DNA from: Helicobacter suis
GTDB lineage: Bacteria; Campylobacterota; Campylobacteria; Campylobacterales; Helicobacteraceae
DNA length: 64,000 bases
Direction of reading: 5' to 3'
Assembly: GCF_902196125.1 (NCBI RefSeq)
Contig: NZ_CABIKG010000007.1
Span: forward strand, 33,502-97,501
Position numbers and translations under genes: made by a program. Numbering within the stretch: the stretch's first letter is position 1; the number at the start of each line of letters is the position of its first letter. The notes under the pieces were generated by a model. That model worked only from the letters and a program-made list of their open reading frames with translations. It did no database searches and was not told the origin of the DNA. Positions 33,648 to 45,179 of the stretch are shown here, in pieces.

Positions 33648-34345
33648 TAATCCTTTGTTTTAAAATTCACCCTCAAGGTGATCGTGCGCTTTTGAGGGTT
33701 TGGGGGGAATGTTTGTTTTTGTAAAGAGAGTAAAAGGTTTTCTATTTCTTGGTTATAAGTTGCAAAGGGCGAATATTGCACAATGCTAAAGCTTAGTTGC
33801 CCGGTTGTAGAGATTGTAATAAGCACACCTACAGAGGCTTTTTGATTAAAACTAAGTTTCCATTTGGCATAAAGAATTTTATAAATTTGTGCAAACCACT
33901 TTTTATCCTCTTCAGAGGAAGGGCTTTCTTCTTTAGGGATTTGTAATTGTATGTGTTTATCTTGCAGGGTTTTAAGGTCGTTACCAAATTGATTAAGGCT
34001 ATCTTGTAGCGCCTTAAAATCCTTGTTGTGTTGGCTAAACTGGATATTGCGCAATAATTCTTGTGCGCGTCTGATTTGCTGGATTTCTTTTGGGTTAATA
34101 GAAGGCTTTTTATCCGGCAAATCTGTAAACATGTTTTTAACACTTAGACCCTCTTTAAAGGGGTTTAAGTTACTTGGTAAGTTACTTGGTAACTTAGGAG
34201 TTTCGTTAATAAAATCTACATCTAAGGTTTGTTCGGGTAGAGCTAAGGGGCTATCTTTTTGGTGTTGTAATAAGAGAAATAAAAGGAGGGCGTAACATAG
34301 AAAGGCTAAAAGGCCACTAGCAAAGAAAAAACCCTTATTTTGCAT
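33647..34345 (-). CDS. TolA/TonB-like energy-transducing protein
   Basis: 232 residues: N-terminal membrane anchor FFFASGLLAFLCYALLLFLLL, a helical linker (residues about 60-135) and a C-terminal domain WFAQIYKILYAKWKLSFNQK through LSFSIVQYSPFATYNQEIEN that has the TonB/TolA fold pattern. It would couple ExbB/ExbD proton flow to TolB-Pal at the outer membrane. Shares its stop and start codons with its neighbours (34345 with exbD). HP1127 position. Confidence 0.85.
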   Translation of the reverse strand: MQNKGFFFASGLLAFLCYALLLFLLLQHQKDSPLALPEQTLDVDFINETPKLPSNLPSNLNPFKEGLSVKNMFTDLPDKKPSINPKEIQQIRRAQELLRNIQFSQHNKDFKALQDSLNQFGNDLKTLQDKHIQLQIPKEESPSSEEDKKWFAQIYKILYAKWKLSFNQKASVGVLITISTTGQLSFSIVQYSPFATYNQEIENLLLSLQKQTFPPNPQKRTITLRVNFKTKD

Positions 34346-34743
34346 TAGGCACTAGTAACTAGAGAAACCTTGTAAAATCCTGCCTCTCTAATATTCTTGA
34401 GAAGATAAATAATCTTATCATAGGTTAACCGTTTATCTGCTCGCACATGGACGGCTATATCTTTGTTGTATTTTTTAGCTAAAAGGTGAAAAGATTCCGG
34501 AAAAGAGGCAAAGCTATAAACTTTATCATAAATATAAATTTTACCTTGAATATCCATGCGTATTTCTAAAATCTGAGTTTTAGGAGCACGAGCACTTGGA
34601 GAACCTTTGGGTAATTTAATGTCTTCTTTATAAGTGATAGTGGGGGCTGTTAGCATTAAAATAGCCAAAAGCACTAGCATAATATCTACTAAGGGTGTGA
34701 TATTAAGCTCTGGTTTATCGCTATCCCAACCTTCAAAATCCAT
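34345..34743 (-). CDS. exbD: ExbD/TolR-family proton-channel subunit
   Basis: 132 residues. MDFEGWDSDKPELNITPLVDIMLVLLAILML is divided here as the family signature: NITPLVDIMLVLLAIL includes the membrane Asp used in proton transfer; the rest is the periplasmic domain. With ExbB it powers the Tol system. The name ExbD follows H. pylori usage at this locus (HP1129); TolR is an equal description. Confidence 0.93.
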   Translation of the reverse strand: MDFEGWDSDKPELNITPLVDIMLVLLAILMLTAPTITYKEDIKLPKGSPSARAPKTQILEIRMDIQGKIYIYDKVYSFASFPESFHLLAKKYNKDIAVHVRADKRLTYDKIIYLLKNIREAGFYKVSLVTSA

Positions 34744-35297
34744 TATTGCATGCCTTCCTTAGCAATGAGCATATCAATTTGCATCTGTACATAAACGGAT
34801 AGATCGTAAACTTTGCGTTTTAAAATAAGGAAAAATGAATAGGCCGGAATTGCGGTTAAAATACCTGCTGCGGTAGCCACTAGAGCTTTAGAGATAGTAG
34901 GGGCGATCACATCAAAAGAAACTTGCCCACCCCCCCCCAAATGCCCAAAGGTTTGTAAAATTTCTACCACCGTTCCAAAAAGTCCAACAAAGGGCGCGGT
35001 GCTAGCAACAATGCTAAGCACCACAAGCCCAGTCGTGTTTTGGCGCATTAATTGGTTTTTCCATACAGCTAACCACTCTTTAGAAGGTCTATCCATATGC
35101 GTGTTAAGGTGTAGATCTTGTTGTGCGCCTCCCATAATGGCCTCTAAAGATCGCTTTTCTTTTAAAATATTAGTCTTAATAGAAATATACTTATAAAAAA
35201 AGACCCACAAGGTTAAGATAAAATAAATAGAAAGAAGGATCAATACAAATAAAGTAACAAGCCCGCTACTGGCTAAGAAATTTTCTACTAAGGCCAT
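34743..35297 (-). CDS. exbB: ExbB/TolQ-family proton-channel subunit
   Basis: 184 residues with three membrane helices; MotA/ExbB motif VVLSIVASTAPFVGLFGTVV followed by the last helix VATAAGILTAIPAYSFFLIL. Forms the pentameric proton channel around the ExbD dimer. Overlaps exbD by one base. It lies 4 bases from atpC, so ATP synthase and Tol genes may be read on one transcript. Confidence 0.94.
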   Translation of the reverse strand: MALVENFLASSGLVTLFVLILLSIYFILTLWVFFYKYISIKTNILKEKRSLEAIMGGAQQDLHLNTHMDRPSKEWLAVWKNQLMRQNTTGLVVLSIVASTAPFVGLFGTVVEILQTFGHLGGGGQVSFDVIAPTISKALVATAAGILTAIPAYSFFLILKRKVYDLSVYVQMQIDMLIAKEGMQ

Positions 35298-35300
35298 AGT

Positions 35301-35663
35301 TTATCTTAGACCATGCGCTTCAATTTTAGCAATCACGCTAGAAATGGCTAGGCGATCGGAGGTGGCATCTTCTAAGAGCTTTTTAGCCTTATACACTTCA
35401 TCATCACCCTTAATAAAGACCGCCCCATCGGCTAAAATATCCACACTCTTATGTTTAACTTCCACATAACCCCAGTTAATAGCAATTAGGCTCACCTGCC
35501 CCCCTCTTTCAATCTCAATCACCCCGCTTTTAAGCAAGGAAACCATATTGCTATGCCCCTCTAAAACCCCAAATTCTCCCTCTTCTCCGGGTAAGGTGAT
35601 GTGATCTACACCACCTGAAAAGATAGAGCCCTGAGGCACTACGATACTAACTAGTAATCCCAT
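35301..35663 (-). CDS. atpC: F1 ATP synthase epsilon subunit
   Basis: 120 residues: beta-sandwich N-domain (IVVPQGSIFSGGVDHITLPG, GEFGVLEGHSNMVSLL) and short helical C-domain. Links rotor to catalytic head and restrains ATP hydrolysis. Last gene of the atpF'-F-H-A-G-D-C cluster. Confidence 0.96.
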   Translation of the reverse strand: MGLLVSIVVPQGSIFSGGVDHITLPGEEGEFGVLEGHSNMVSLLKSGVIEIERGGQVSLIAINWGYVEVKHKSVDILADGAVFIKGDDEVYKAKKLLEDATSDRLAISSVIAKIEAHGLR

Positions 35664-35672
35664 GTGCTTCCT

Positions 35673-38016
<2,344 letters not shown>

Positions 38017-38024
38017 ATTTTCTC

Positions 38025-39536
38025 CTAAAGAGTTAGACTGAGTTTAAACTCTTCAATCGCCACTTTTAGCATAGCCTCTAAATCTTTATCTAATGCCTTT
38101 TTAGTGCGGATATCCTCAAGGATATTAGGGTATTTAGACTCTAAAAAGGGATAAAGACTTTCCTCAAAAGCCACCACTTTTTTAGTGGGTATGCCATCTA
38201 AAAAGCCCTTAACTCCGGCATAAATCATCACGATCTGCTTTTCAATAGGCAAGGGGGAATAGGGAGGTTGTTTGAGCACCTCTACCATTCTTTGCCCGCG
38301 TTCAAGCTGTTTACGACTCGCCTCATCTAAATCAGAGGCAAATTGGGCAAATGCTTGCAATTCGCGGTACTGCGCTAAATCTAAGCGTAAAGTCCCGGCC
38401 ACTTGCTTAGTGCCCTTAATTTGAGCCGCTCCCCCTACCCTAGAAACAGAGAGGCCTACATTAATTGCTGGGCGAATCCCGGAATAAAATAAATCGGTTT
38501 CTAAAAAGATTTGCCCATCTGTAATAGAAATCACATTGGTAGGGATATAAGCAGATACATCGCCTGCTTGGGTTTCAATAATGGGCAAGGCGGTTAAAGA
38601 GCCCGCCCCTTTTTTATCACTCATTTTAGCAGCGCGCTCTAACAACCTAGAATGGATATAAAACACATCGCCCGGGAAAGCCTCACGCCCGGGAGGCCGT
38701 CTTAAAATCAAAGAAATTTCGCGATAAGCCACAGCGTGTTTACTTAAATCATCATAAACAATAAGCGCATGCCGCCCTTGATCTCTAAAATGCTCCCCAA
38801 TTGTTACCCCCGCATAGGGAGCGAGGTATTGCATAGCCGGTGAGGCAGAGGCTGGGGCATTGATCACAATGCTATATTCCATAGCGCCATATTCCTCAAG
38901 TTTATGCACCACCTGAGCCACTGTAGACTCTTTTTGCCCGATAGCAACATAAATACAGATCACATTTTGATCTTTTTGATTAATAATTGTATCAATGGCG
39001 ACGGTGGTTTTACCTGTTTGTTTATCCCCAATGATAAGCTCGCGTTGCCCGCGCCCAATAGGCACAAGTGCATCAATGACTTTAATGCCGGTTTGCAAGG
39101 GTTCATGCACGGATTTACGATCCATAATCCCCGGGGCTTTTTGTTCTACAAAACTGAAAGCATTAGCTTCTATGGGGCCTCTGCCATCAATGGGTTCGCC
39201 TAGTGTATTAATCACCCGCCCCACTACCGCATCGCCTACGGGTACTTTCATAAGTTGTTTAGTGCGCTTAACACTTGTGCCCTCTTTAATATTTCTCCCC
39301 CCACCAAGCACAATTACCCCGACACTTCCCTCCTCTAAATTAGAAGCCAAACCCCTATCGCCGGTATCAAATTCAACCACCTCATAAGACATCACATCTT
39401 TAAGCCCATAAACTTTAGCAACGCCATCAGCATAAGCAATCACCCGCCCTACTTGTGTGATGTTAATATCAGGCGCAAAACTCTCGATTCGCTCTTTAAT
39501 AATGGCGCTAATTTCTTCTGCTTTTAATTTTAACAA
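38025..39536 (-). CDS. atpA: F1 ATP synthase alpha subunit
   Basis: 503 residues. P-loop GDKQTGKT, the arginine-finger region [10 protein letters not shown] and the N-terminal crown [18 protein letters not shown]. Non-catalytic nucleotide-binding subunit completing the alpha3beta3 head. Full length; neighbours atpH and atpG. Confidence 0.98.
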   Translation of the reverse strand: MLKLKAEEISAIIKERIESFAPDINITQVGRVIAYADGVAKVYGLKDVMSYEVVEFDTGDRGLASNLEEGSVGVIVLGGGRNIKEGTSVKRTKQLMKVPVGDAVVGRVINTLGEPIDGRGPIEANAFSFVEQKAPGIMDRKSVHEPLQTGIKVIDALVPIGRGQRELIIGDKQTGKTTVAIDTIINQKDQNVICIYVAIGQKESTVAQVVHKLEEYGAMEYSIVINAPASASPAMQYLAPYAGVTIGEHFRDQGRHALIVYDDLSKHAVAYREISLILRRPPGREAFPGDVFYIHSRLLERAAKMSDKKGAGSLTALPIIETQAGDVSAYIPTNVISITDGQIFLETDLFYSGIRPAINVGLSVSRVGGAAQIKGTKQVAGTLRLDLAQYRELQAFAQFASDLDEASRKQLERGQRMVEVLKQPPYSPLPIEKQIVMIYAGVKGFLDGIPTKKVVAFEESLYPFLESKYPNILEDIRTKKALDKDLEAMLKVAIEEFKLSLTL

Positions 39537-39554
39537 TTTATCTCCTTTGTGGTT

Positions 39555-40085
39555 TTACACCGCTTCCATAATATGCCGTTTGAGCTGTTTAAAAAAATAG
39601 TCTTTATAAAATGCAATCTCAATTTCTAAATCCGGAATATCTAACCGCAACCCCTCTTTATCCTGATGGAATACTTTTAAATCTAAAGAAATGTTTAGAT
39701 AGGCTGAAACCTCTTGTTTTAACTGCTCTGCTTGCTCTGAGGGGATATTTTGATTACAATATAAATAGCCTTGATAGATATTTTTCTTGCGCTGTGCTTG
39801 TGCTAATAACTCTTGATAAATCAAAGGCAAAAGAGAGAGGCGTTTATGTGTGGTTAAAAGAGCAATTAGGTTAACTAATTTGCTCTCTTTTTTCTCTAAG
39901 AAAGAGGTGAGAATATCTTGTTTTAGCGATTCTGGATAATAAGGGGAGGCAATTAATTCTAAAAAATCCGGGTGATTATAAAGTGTACAGATTGTCTCTA
40001 AGCCTCCCATAGTGGCCTCAAGTTCCTCTGGGTTTAAACTACGGCGTAAAGCCTCCGTGTATTTTTTAGCAATGAGCGCAATCAT
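39555..40085 (-). CDS. atpH: F1 ATP synthase delta subunit
   Basis: 176 residues, helical N-domain (IALIAKKYTEALRRSL) and a C-domain with LRLDIPDLEIEIAF. Clamps the peripheral b-stalk to the top of F1. Overlaps atpF by 4 bases. Confidence 0.93.
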   Translation of the reverse strand: MIALIAKKYTEALRRSLNPEELEATMGGLETICTLYNHPDFLELIASPYYPESLKQDILTSFLEKKESKLVNLIALLTTHKRLSLLPLIYQELLAQAQRKKNIYQGYLYCNQNIPSEQAEQLKQEVSAYLNISLDLKVFHQDKEGLRLDIPDLEIEIAFYKDYFFKQLKRHIMEAV

Positions 40086-40600
40086 TGCACCACTTTTTGG
40101 TGGATTAGGCGCATGTAAACCGGTACACTAAGAGCGGTCTCTGAAGCATTAAAAAGCGTATCTAAAACCTCTGCAATCGCTTCTTCTTGCATTTTTTCCT
40201 CCTCTTTTTCTTGCATAGAGCGGTAGCTTTTAATCAATTTTTCAATCACAATCTTAGACTGCTGATCGTATTTTTGGGTGAGTAAATAGGCCTCTTGTTT
40301 GGCATTTGAAACAATTTGGCTAGCTTGTTGTTTGGCTTGTTCTAGGGTGGATAAAGCCTGTTCTTTTTCCTCTTTGATAGATTGGCGTTGATCTTGCAAA
40401 CTGCTTAGTTTTTCAGAAATTTTAGAACGCCTTTGGAGTAGTACTTTTTTAAGCATACTGCCTGTGAAGTACCACAAAATCCCTATAAAGAGCAAGAAAT
40501 TTAACACCCGCATTACAATATCTGTTTGCCCCATTTGCATAGGTGTACCCATAGCCATAGCGCTTAAAACCATAACCCCAACTAACACACGCTCTAACAA
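40082..40600 (-). CDS. atpF: F0 ATP synthase b subunit
   Basis: 172 residues: a signal-like start, one membrane helix (VLNFLLFIGILWYFTGSML), then a long charged coiled coil (QQASQIVSNAKQEAYLLTQK). Peripheral stalk. Forms a heterodimer with the preceding b'-like gene. Confidence 0.93.
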   Translation of the reverse strand: MLERVLVGVMVLSAMAMGTPMQMGQTDIVMRVLNFLLFIGILWYFTGSMLKKVLLQRRSKISEKLSSLQDQRQSIKEEKEQALSTLEQAKQQASQIVSNAKQEAYLLTQKYDQQSKIVIEKLIKSYRSMQEKEEEKMQEEAIAEVLDTLFNASETALSVPVYMRLIHQKVVQ

Positions 40601-40608
40601 AACTAACC

Positions 40609-41034
40609 TTAAACTTGAGATATTTTAAGCTTTAAAGAAGCCTCTAAAGCTGGTAAATCCTGCAATAATTGTAATTTCAAATTACTTTTACTTTCCTTTA
40701 ATGTGGCACAAAACTGGCGGTACTCTTTGTTAAGTTCCTCCTCTTTTTGGGCCACTACAGATTCATAATTGGCATGGGCGTTAGAGAGCGCATCTTGTAA
40801 AATTTTATCCGCTTGAAGTCGCGCTTCCTTAAGAAGTTCTTGTGCTTCTTTTTTGTAAGCAAGCACTTCTTTTTGGATTTGCTCGATGCTTTTTTGATCT
40901 TTAGCCACCGCCTCTTTGCGTGCGTCCATATTGGCCAAAATAGGGCGATACACCCAAATATTTAGCAAGAATAGCAAAACCAAAAAGGTTACAAAGACCA
41001 CAGCCATTAAATGGATACTAATTGAAATGTTCAT
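40609..41034 (-). CDS. atpF': F0 ATP synthase b'-type subunit
   Basis: 141 residues, one membrane helix (LMAVVFVTFLVLLFLLNIWV) and RPILANMDARKEAVAKD followed by coiled coil, typical of the second b-type subunit in Campylobacterota. First gene of the operon; F0 a and c genes are elsewhere, as usual in Helicobacter. In H. pylori parB and parA precede it; here birA does. Confidence 0.92.
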   Translation of the reverse strand: MNISISIHLMAVVFVTFLVLLFLLNIWVYRPILANMDARKEAVAKDQKSIEQIQKEVLAYKKEAQELLKEARLQADKILQDALSNAHANYESVVAQKEEELNKEYRQFCATLKESKSNLKLQLLQDLPALEASLKLKISQV

Positions 41035-41060
41035 GGTTTAATCCTTAAATGTAAGCGCGC

Positions 41061-41066
41061 ATTTTA
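41061..41066 (-). promoter_or_regulatory. -10 box for the ATP synthase operon
   Basis: Minus strand TAAAAT in the context TTGTTAAAATGCG, 27 bases upstream of the atpF' ATG, with AAGGAT as ribosome-binding site. It lies in the 55-base gap after birA. Confidence 0.45.
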
Positions 41067-41089
41067 ACAAAATCTAACTTTCTGATGGC

Positions 41090-41710
41090 TTAGCGATTAG
41101 CATGGTAAATATTACCCGCAATGCATAAACCTCCATCTTCTAAAATCTGGGCTTGTTGGAGAGAAATGCGATCATTTCCATGTTTAAAAAATTGGTTTTG
41201 GTGGTTATGGGTAAAATCTTGGCAATAGGCGCTATAAATATCTTGCCAGCTAGGTTTTGTTTCTAACTTTTCTAAAAAAGTGTATAAAGTAATCTCAGGG
41301 CACACATCTAGCGCGCCATAGTGCTTAGATTCTATATTAAGCCCGATCCCACAAATTAAAGTATTATGATAAATTTGAGTCATCACCCCCCCGATCTTAT
41401 TCCCCTCTTTATAAAGATCATTGGGCCATTTAAGCCACACCTCAGATTTGCCAAGATCATGCAAACTCTCTTTAAAAAGATAACCAAAATATAAACTCCA
41501 ACTTTGCATGGGTACTCCTGCATAAACTTCCCATGCAAAAGAAAAGGTTAAAGCCCTTTGTACACTCTCCCACTTTTGCGCGCGGCTACCCACACCAGCA
41601 CTTTGGTATCTAGCCCACACACAAATAGGCGCACTTAACCCCCCTTTTTTAATTTGCTCCACTAAATATAATTGGGTGGAGGGTAGGGTTTTAAAATATA
41701 AAATTCTCAC
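41090..41710 (-). CDS. birA: Biotin--protein ligase BirA (ligase-only form)
   Basis: 206 residues from a GTG start that overlaps the fmt stop by one base. STQLYLVEQIKKGG, then WARYQSAGVGSRAQKWES (biotin-binding GRGR-type loop, here GVGSRAQ) and KWPNDLYKEGNKIGGVMTQI are visible. It lacks the N-terminal winged-helix repressor domain of E. coli BirA and attaches biotin to acetyl-CoA carboxylase. Fmt and birA are neighbours in H. pylori too (HP1141-HP1140). Confidence 0.92.
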   Translation of the reverse strand: MRILYFKTLPSTQLYLVEQIKKGGLSAPICVWARYQSAGVGSRAQKWESVQRALTFSFAWEVYAGVPMQSWSLYFGYLFKESLHDLGKSEVWLKWPNDLYKEGNKIGGVMTQIYHNTLICGIGLNIESKHYGALDVCPEITLYTFLEKLETKPSWQDIYSAYCQDFTHNHQNQFFKHGNDRISLQQAQILEDGGLCIAGNIYHANR

Positions 41711-42618
41711 TAATTTAAAACCCCCCCAACTTTTAAGCGTTTCCCGCTTAAATAACTCTTAGCGCTGATTTTTTGCTTTGCCGGGGCCTGCAAGGTTGTA
41801 ATTTTAAGTACACCCTCTAAACAACCTATTAAAACACTTTCCCCCTCTAAGGCTAGAATTTCTCCTTCTTGGTGCAAATCTTTAGTATTAATCAATTCAA
41901 TTCCAAAAAGCTTTAACCCACTTTTTAAAAAGACCCCCGGCCATGGGGTATAAGCTAGAGATTTTAAATACACGGCTTTAGCGCTATTAAAAGCAACAAG
42001 TCCGTTTTCTTTGCTAATTTTTTTACAATAGGTGGCTTTGGTGTGATCTTGTGGAATGGGGGTGATTTGTTCTAGTTGGTTTAAAACCCTTGCTACTAGT
42101 TTAGCCCCCATAAGGGCTAGCCGCGCGCTTAACTCCTCAGCGTTATAATCTCTATCTTTGATAAAAGAATCCATACCTAAAATATCCCCTGCATCCATCT
42201 GAGCGCTCATTTTAATCACACTCACCCCAAATTCGCTTAAATCATGTAAAATCATCTCTTGTATGGGTGATGCGCCCCTAAATTGGGGTAAAAGCGAGCC
42301 GTGCAAATTAATACAGGGGGCTAAATTCAGAAGGGATTGGGGTAAAATTTTACCATAAGCCACCACCACAACCACATCGGGCTTAAGATTTTGGATAGTT
42401 TGTAAAGTTAAATCATCTATTTTTAGAGGCTCAAAAACAGGGATAGATAATTGTTTTTCTTGGATAAAAACCTTAGTGGCGCTATCTTTTATTTGCTGTT
42501 GCCTGCCAAAGGGTTTACTAGGCTGGGTGATTAAGCCCACCACCTCAAACCCCTCTTCTAGCAAATATGCAAGCACCACTTGGGCGAATAAAGGAGTTCC
42601 CATAAACAGAATTTTCAT
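41710..42618 (-). CDS. fmt: Methionyl-tRNA formyltransferase
   Basis: 302 residues. Formyl-folate fold with MGTPLFAQVVLAYLL, the catalytic triad region INLHGSLLPQFRGASPIQEM and MDAGDILGMDSF, and the C-terminal tRNA-binding domain with YTPWPGVFLKSG. It formylates initiator Met-tRNA. The SRP RNA gene lies immediately upstream on the same strand. Confidence 0.95.
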   Translation of the reverse strand: MKILFMGTPLFAQVVLAYLLEEGFEVVGLITQPSKPFGRQQQIKDSATKVFIQEKQLSIPVFEPLKIDDLTLQTIQNLKPDVVVVVAYGKILPQSLLNLAPCINLHGSLLPQFRGASPIQEMILHDLSEFGVSVIKMSAQMDAGDILGMDSFIKDRDYNAEELSARLALMGAKLVARVLNQLEQITPIPQDHTKATYCKKISKENGLVAFNSAKAVYLKSLAYTPWPGVFLKSGLKLFGIELINTKDLHQEGEILALEGESVLIGCLEGVLKITTLQAPAKQKISAKSYLSGKRLKVGGVLN

Positions 42619-42639
42619 ATCTGCTTTTTAAAAATTTGT

Positions 42640-42755
42640 TCCACCCTCCCTCAGATGACTAAGGCACACAAGATACCAAGCGGCTCTGCTGTGTTTCCAC
42701 CCTGAAGCATTAACTTAATACCCCATTGCATAGGTCTAAGGAAAGGCTGGCGGAC
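42640..42755 (-). ncRNA. ffs: Signal recognition particle RNA (4.5S, bacterial small form)
   Basis: The minus strand contains the SRP domain IV core CAGG-GTG-GAAA-CAC-AGCAG at 42686-42704: the universal CAGG and AGCAG internal-loop strands around a 3-bp stem with a GNRA-type tetraloop (E. coli: CAGG-TCC-GGAA-GGA-AGCAG). Outside it GCT/AGC, then TATTAAG/CTTGGTA (with two G-U pairs) extend the rod, GGGG pairs with TCTT through wobble pairs, and a terminal helix forms between CCTTAGA near 42737 and TCTGAGG near 42650, then CCTTT/GAGGG. Length about 115 nt fits. It binds Ffh for cotranslational targeting. Exact ends are estimates. Confidence 0.85.
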
Positions 42756-42782
42756 TTTATCCTAAGTTTTCTTACATTTTGA

Positions 42783-42788
42783 TAAAAT
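42783..42788 (+). promoter_or_regulatory. -10 box upstream of the 460-residue lipoprotein
   Basis: TAAAAT in TTTTGATAAAATGC, 24 bases before the ATG at 42812, with GGGAGAGAG as binding site. It diverges from the SRP RNA gene. Confidence 0.45.
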
Positions 42789-42811
42789 GCTAGATAAATT
42801 GGGAGAGAGAA

Positions 42812-44194
42812 ATGTTTAAACAAAGAATAGGGATTGTACTAACTACGGCCTTTGTTGTGTTGTTGTTTTTAACCGGTTGTACAGGAGGGCGGGCACAATT
42901 ACAGCATTTTGATCAGCTCTATTACACCGGTTCTCTCTTCTCTAATGCCTACGCCTTTTCTAAAAAGATGGCTAAGAAAAACCATAGCAATATTTTATTA
43001 TGGGATTTACAAAAGGGAATGAGTGCTTTAATGCAGGGGGATTATTCTAAATCTTTGCACGCACTTGATGCGGCTGAATTTAGATTTAACCACCACCAAA
43101 ACCTCTTTACAAAATCTTTAAGCACCGTAGGGGCAGTTTTTGTTAATGACAATGTGCGCACTTATACCGGTAATATTTATGAGAGTGTGTTTATTAATTA
43201 TTATAAAGCTATGGATTATCTTCTTTTGCATGACCGTGCAGATGCGCGGGTGGAGTTTAACCGCGCTAACGATCGCCAAAGAAGAGCCAAAGAATTTTAT
43301 AGCAAAGAAATTAGAAAGGCTATTGATAAAATGCGCGAACAAGGATCTTCGCGTTTAGATGCCGCCCAATCAGATGTAAAAGTACAAGAAATTCTAGCCT
43401 CTCAATATTCTAATTTAGATAATTTTTACGCTTATGATAATTTGATTAACCCTGTTGTTTCCTATCTCTCTGGCCTTTTTTTTGCCCTAGATAATGATAC
43501 ATCTAAGGGGCTAGACTACATCAAAGAAGCCTATGGAATTAGCCATTCTACAACTATAGGGGAGGATTTACTCTTTTTTTCCCACCCTTCCTCTACTAAA
43601 TTCACATGGATTTTTATTGAAGATGGCAAACAAGCCACTAAAAAAGAATTTAAAATTAATATCCCTCTTCCTACGCCCGATGGCATTTATGATGCTAGTT
43701 TAGCCCTCCCACAACTTAAAGTTGGCCGTGATTTTCATAATTCCTTTAGTTTACTAACCAACAACCAGCAACAAGCATTTGAACCCTTGCTATTTTTAGA
43801 TGGCTTGATTGCTAGCGAGTTTAAAAAACAACTCCCCTATATTCTTACAAGGGCTATCACCTCAAGCGTGCTTAAATTAGGGATTGAAGCAGTGTCTAAT
43901 CAATATTTAGGCTGGTTAGGGGGGTTATTTTCCTCTCTTTATGCGGCTGTGAGTACCTCTGCTGATATTCGCTCTGCTAGTGTTTTCCCTCATAAAATTT
44001 ATATTCTACGAATCAGCAATTCTCATAAGAATCGCGTGCATATCCAAGCAGATGGGCGCGATATTTATACTTTTGCTTTCAGGCATTGTCTACCAAGTAC
44101 TACACCAGAGCCTAACACCTATTGTTCTAACCAAAACCATATTCTTTATATCCGTAGTTTTGAATTTGGTAGTATTGTGCGGACTTTGTGGTGA
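42812..44194 (+). CDS. COG3014-like lipoprotein
   Basis: 460 residues. Signal peptide with lipobox LFLTGC (Cys23). A helical TPR-like first half (residues about 40-240: MSALMQGDYSKSLHALDAAE, RADARVEFNRANDRQRRAKE) is followed by a beta-rich part and a C-terminal region with two cysteines. The overall shape is that of the COG3014 lipoproteins, whose function is not known. The next gene is an LPP20-domain protein on the same strand, 49 bases on; such pairs may form an outer-membrane-associated complex. H. pylori has similar lipoproteins. Confidence 0.75.
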   Translation: MFKQRIGIVLTTAFVVLLFLTGCTGGRAQLQHFDQLYYTGSLFSNAYAFSKKMAKKNHSNILLWDLQKGMSALMQGDYSKSLHALDAAEFRFNHHQNLFTKSLSTVGAVFVNDNVRTYTGNIYESVFINYYKAMDYLLLHDRADARVEFNRANDRQRRAKEFYSKEIRKAIDKMREQGSSRLDAAQSDVKVQEILASQYSNLDNFYAYDNLINPVVSYLSGLFFALDNDTSKGLDYIKEAYGISHSTTIGEDLLFFSHPSSTKFTWIFIEDGKQATKKEFKINIPLPTPDGIYDASLALPQLKVGRDFHNSFSLLTNNQQQAFEPLLFLDGLIASEFKKQLPYILTRAITSSVLKLGIEAVSNQYLGWLGGLFSSLYAAVSTSADIRSASVFPHKIYILRISNSHKNRVHIQADGRDIYTFAFRHCLPSTTPEPNTYCSNQNHILYIRSFEFGSIVRTLW

Positions 44195-44243
44195 TGTTAA
44201 GATAGTTATGCTAGGATAAGGCACTAGTTTAAGGGAGTTTTTT

Positions 44244-45179
44244 ATGTTAGTTGCAAAAAAACCTTGGGTAACTCTTTTAAGTTTACCTTTCATTCTCCAA
44301 GCAGTTTCACAAATGCCACATTGGTATCAAAATGCCCCTAAAGGAGTGGGGTATTTCTATGGGAGTGGCATGGCAGATACCAAAGAAGAGGCCAAGCAAA
44401 AGGCACTCAATGATTTGGCTAGTAGTATCTCTGTGCATGTTTCTAGTAACACTACAAGCAACACCACCCGCATTGATAAAAAGATCACTAAACATTCTAG
44501 CCAAAATATCCAACTCATCGTCGATTCAATTAAGTTTGTCAATGTCCAAACGGATAAAGAAGAGTGTTATAGACATGCATGCTATACCCGCTTGCGTTTG
44601 GATAAAAACACCTTTTTAAATCTTTTATCTAAACGCTACACAGATGCCTACAACACCCTAGCCCCTTTAAAGCCTGCTAAAGAGTGTCGGGGTATTTTTA
44701 TCAAACAAAAACAGCAAATCCAAAGTGTTTTGGATAAATTATTGCCTTTGCAAGAAATATTAAGCGCCTATGGCCGCGCTTACATGCCCACAAAGTCTTA
44801 TCAAAATATTATCAAAGATAATAGCCCCAAACCTAAGGCAAATCTTGTATTTAGCAATGGAGCGGATAATGAAATTAGCGATGCTATCACCGGTCAATAC
44901 GCTCGCTTTATCCAGCAAACTAACGACTCCGGGTATTATCGCATTGAAAACAAGATTTACACTAGTGAGGGCAATGGGCAATTTCATATCGGATTAGACA
45001 TTAACATTAAAAATTGTCAAGGCGATATTATTTATTCTAAACACCTCAATGCCGATCAAAACACCCGTGGGGCTGCCATTGAGCGCATCAAAGCCCAAGT
45101 GTTTAAACAAATGAGAAATTACCAAAATGGCGTGGGGGCGGGTACGGCTGATGTTAACTCGGATAATATAGAGTTTTAG
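44244..45179 (+). CDS. LPP20-domain exported protein
   Basis: 311 residues, start supported by AAGGGAG 6 bases upstream. Signal-like N-terminus (VTLLSLPFILQAVSQ) then an LPP20 domain: MPHWYQNAPKGVGYFYGSGM, ADTKEEAKQKALNDLASSIS and VHVSSNTTSNTT; then a second beta-rich part with KSYQNIIKDNSPKPKANLV and SGYYRIENKIYTS reminiscent of curli-associated or CsgG-like assembly domains. Overlaps the convergent glycosyltransferase gene by 4 bases at the stops. Likely works with the preceding lipoprotein. Confidence 0.72.
   Translation: MLVAKKPWVTLLSLPFILQAVSQMPHWYQNAPKGVGYFYGSGMADTKEEAKQKALNDLASSISVHVSSNTTSNTTRIDKKITKHSSQNIQLIVDSIKFVNVQTDKEECYRHACYTRLRLDKNTFLNLLSKRYTDAYNTLAPLKPAKECRGIFIKQKQQIQSVLDKLLPLQEILSAYGRAYMPTKSYQNIIKDNSPKPKANLVFSNGADNEISDAITGQYARFIQQTNDSGYYRIENKIYTSEGNGQFHIGLDINIKNCQGDIIYSKHLNADQNTRGAAIERIKAQVFKQMRNYQNGVGAGTADVNSDNIEF

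Noticed and set aside
33829..34143. 104-residue frame within the TolA-like gene
   Set aside because: Same-strand shadow in another frame of a well-supported gene.
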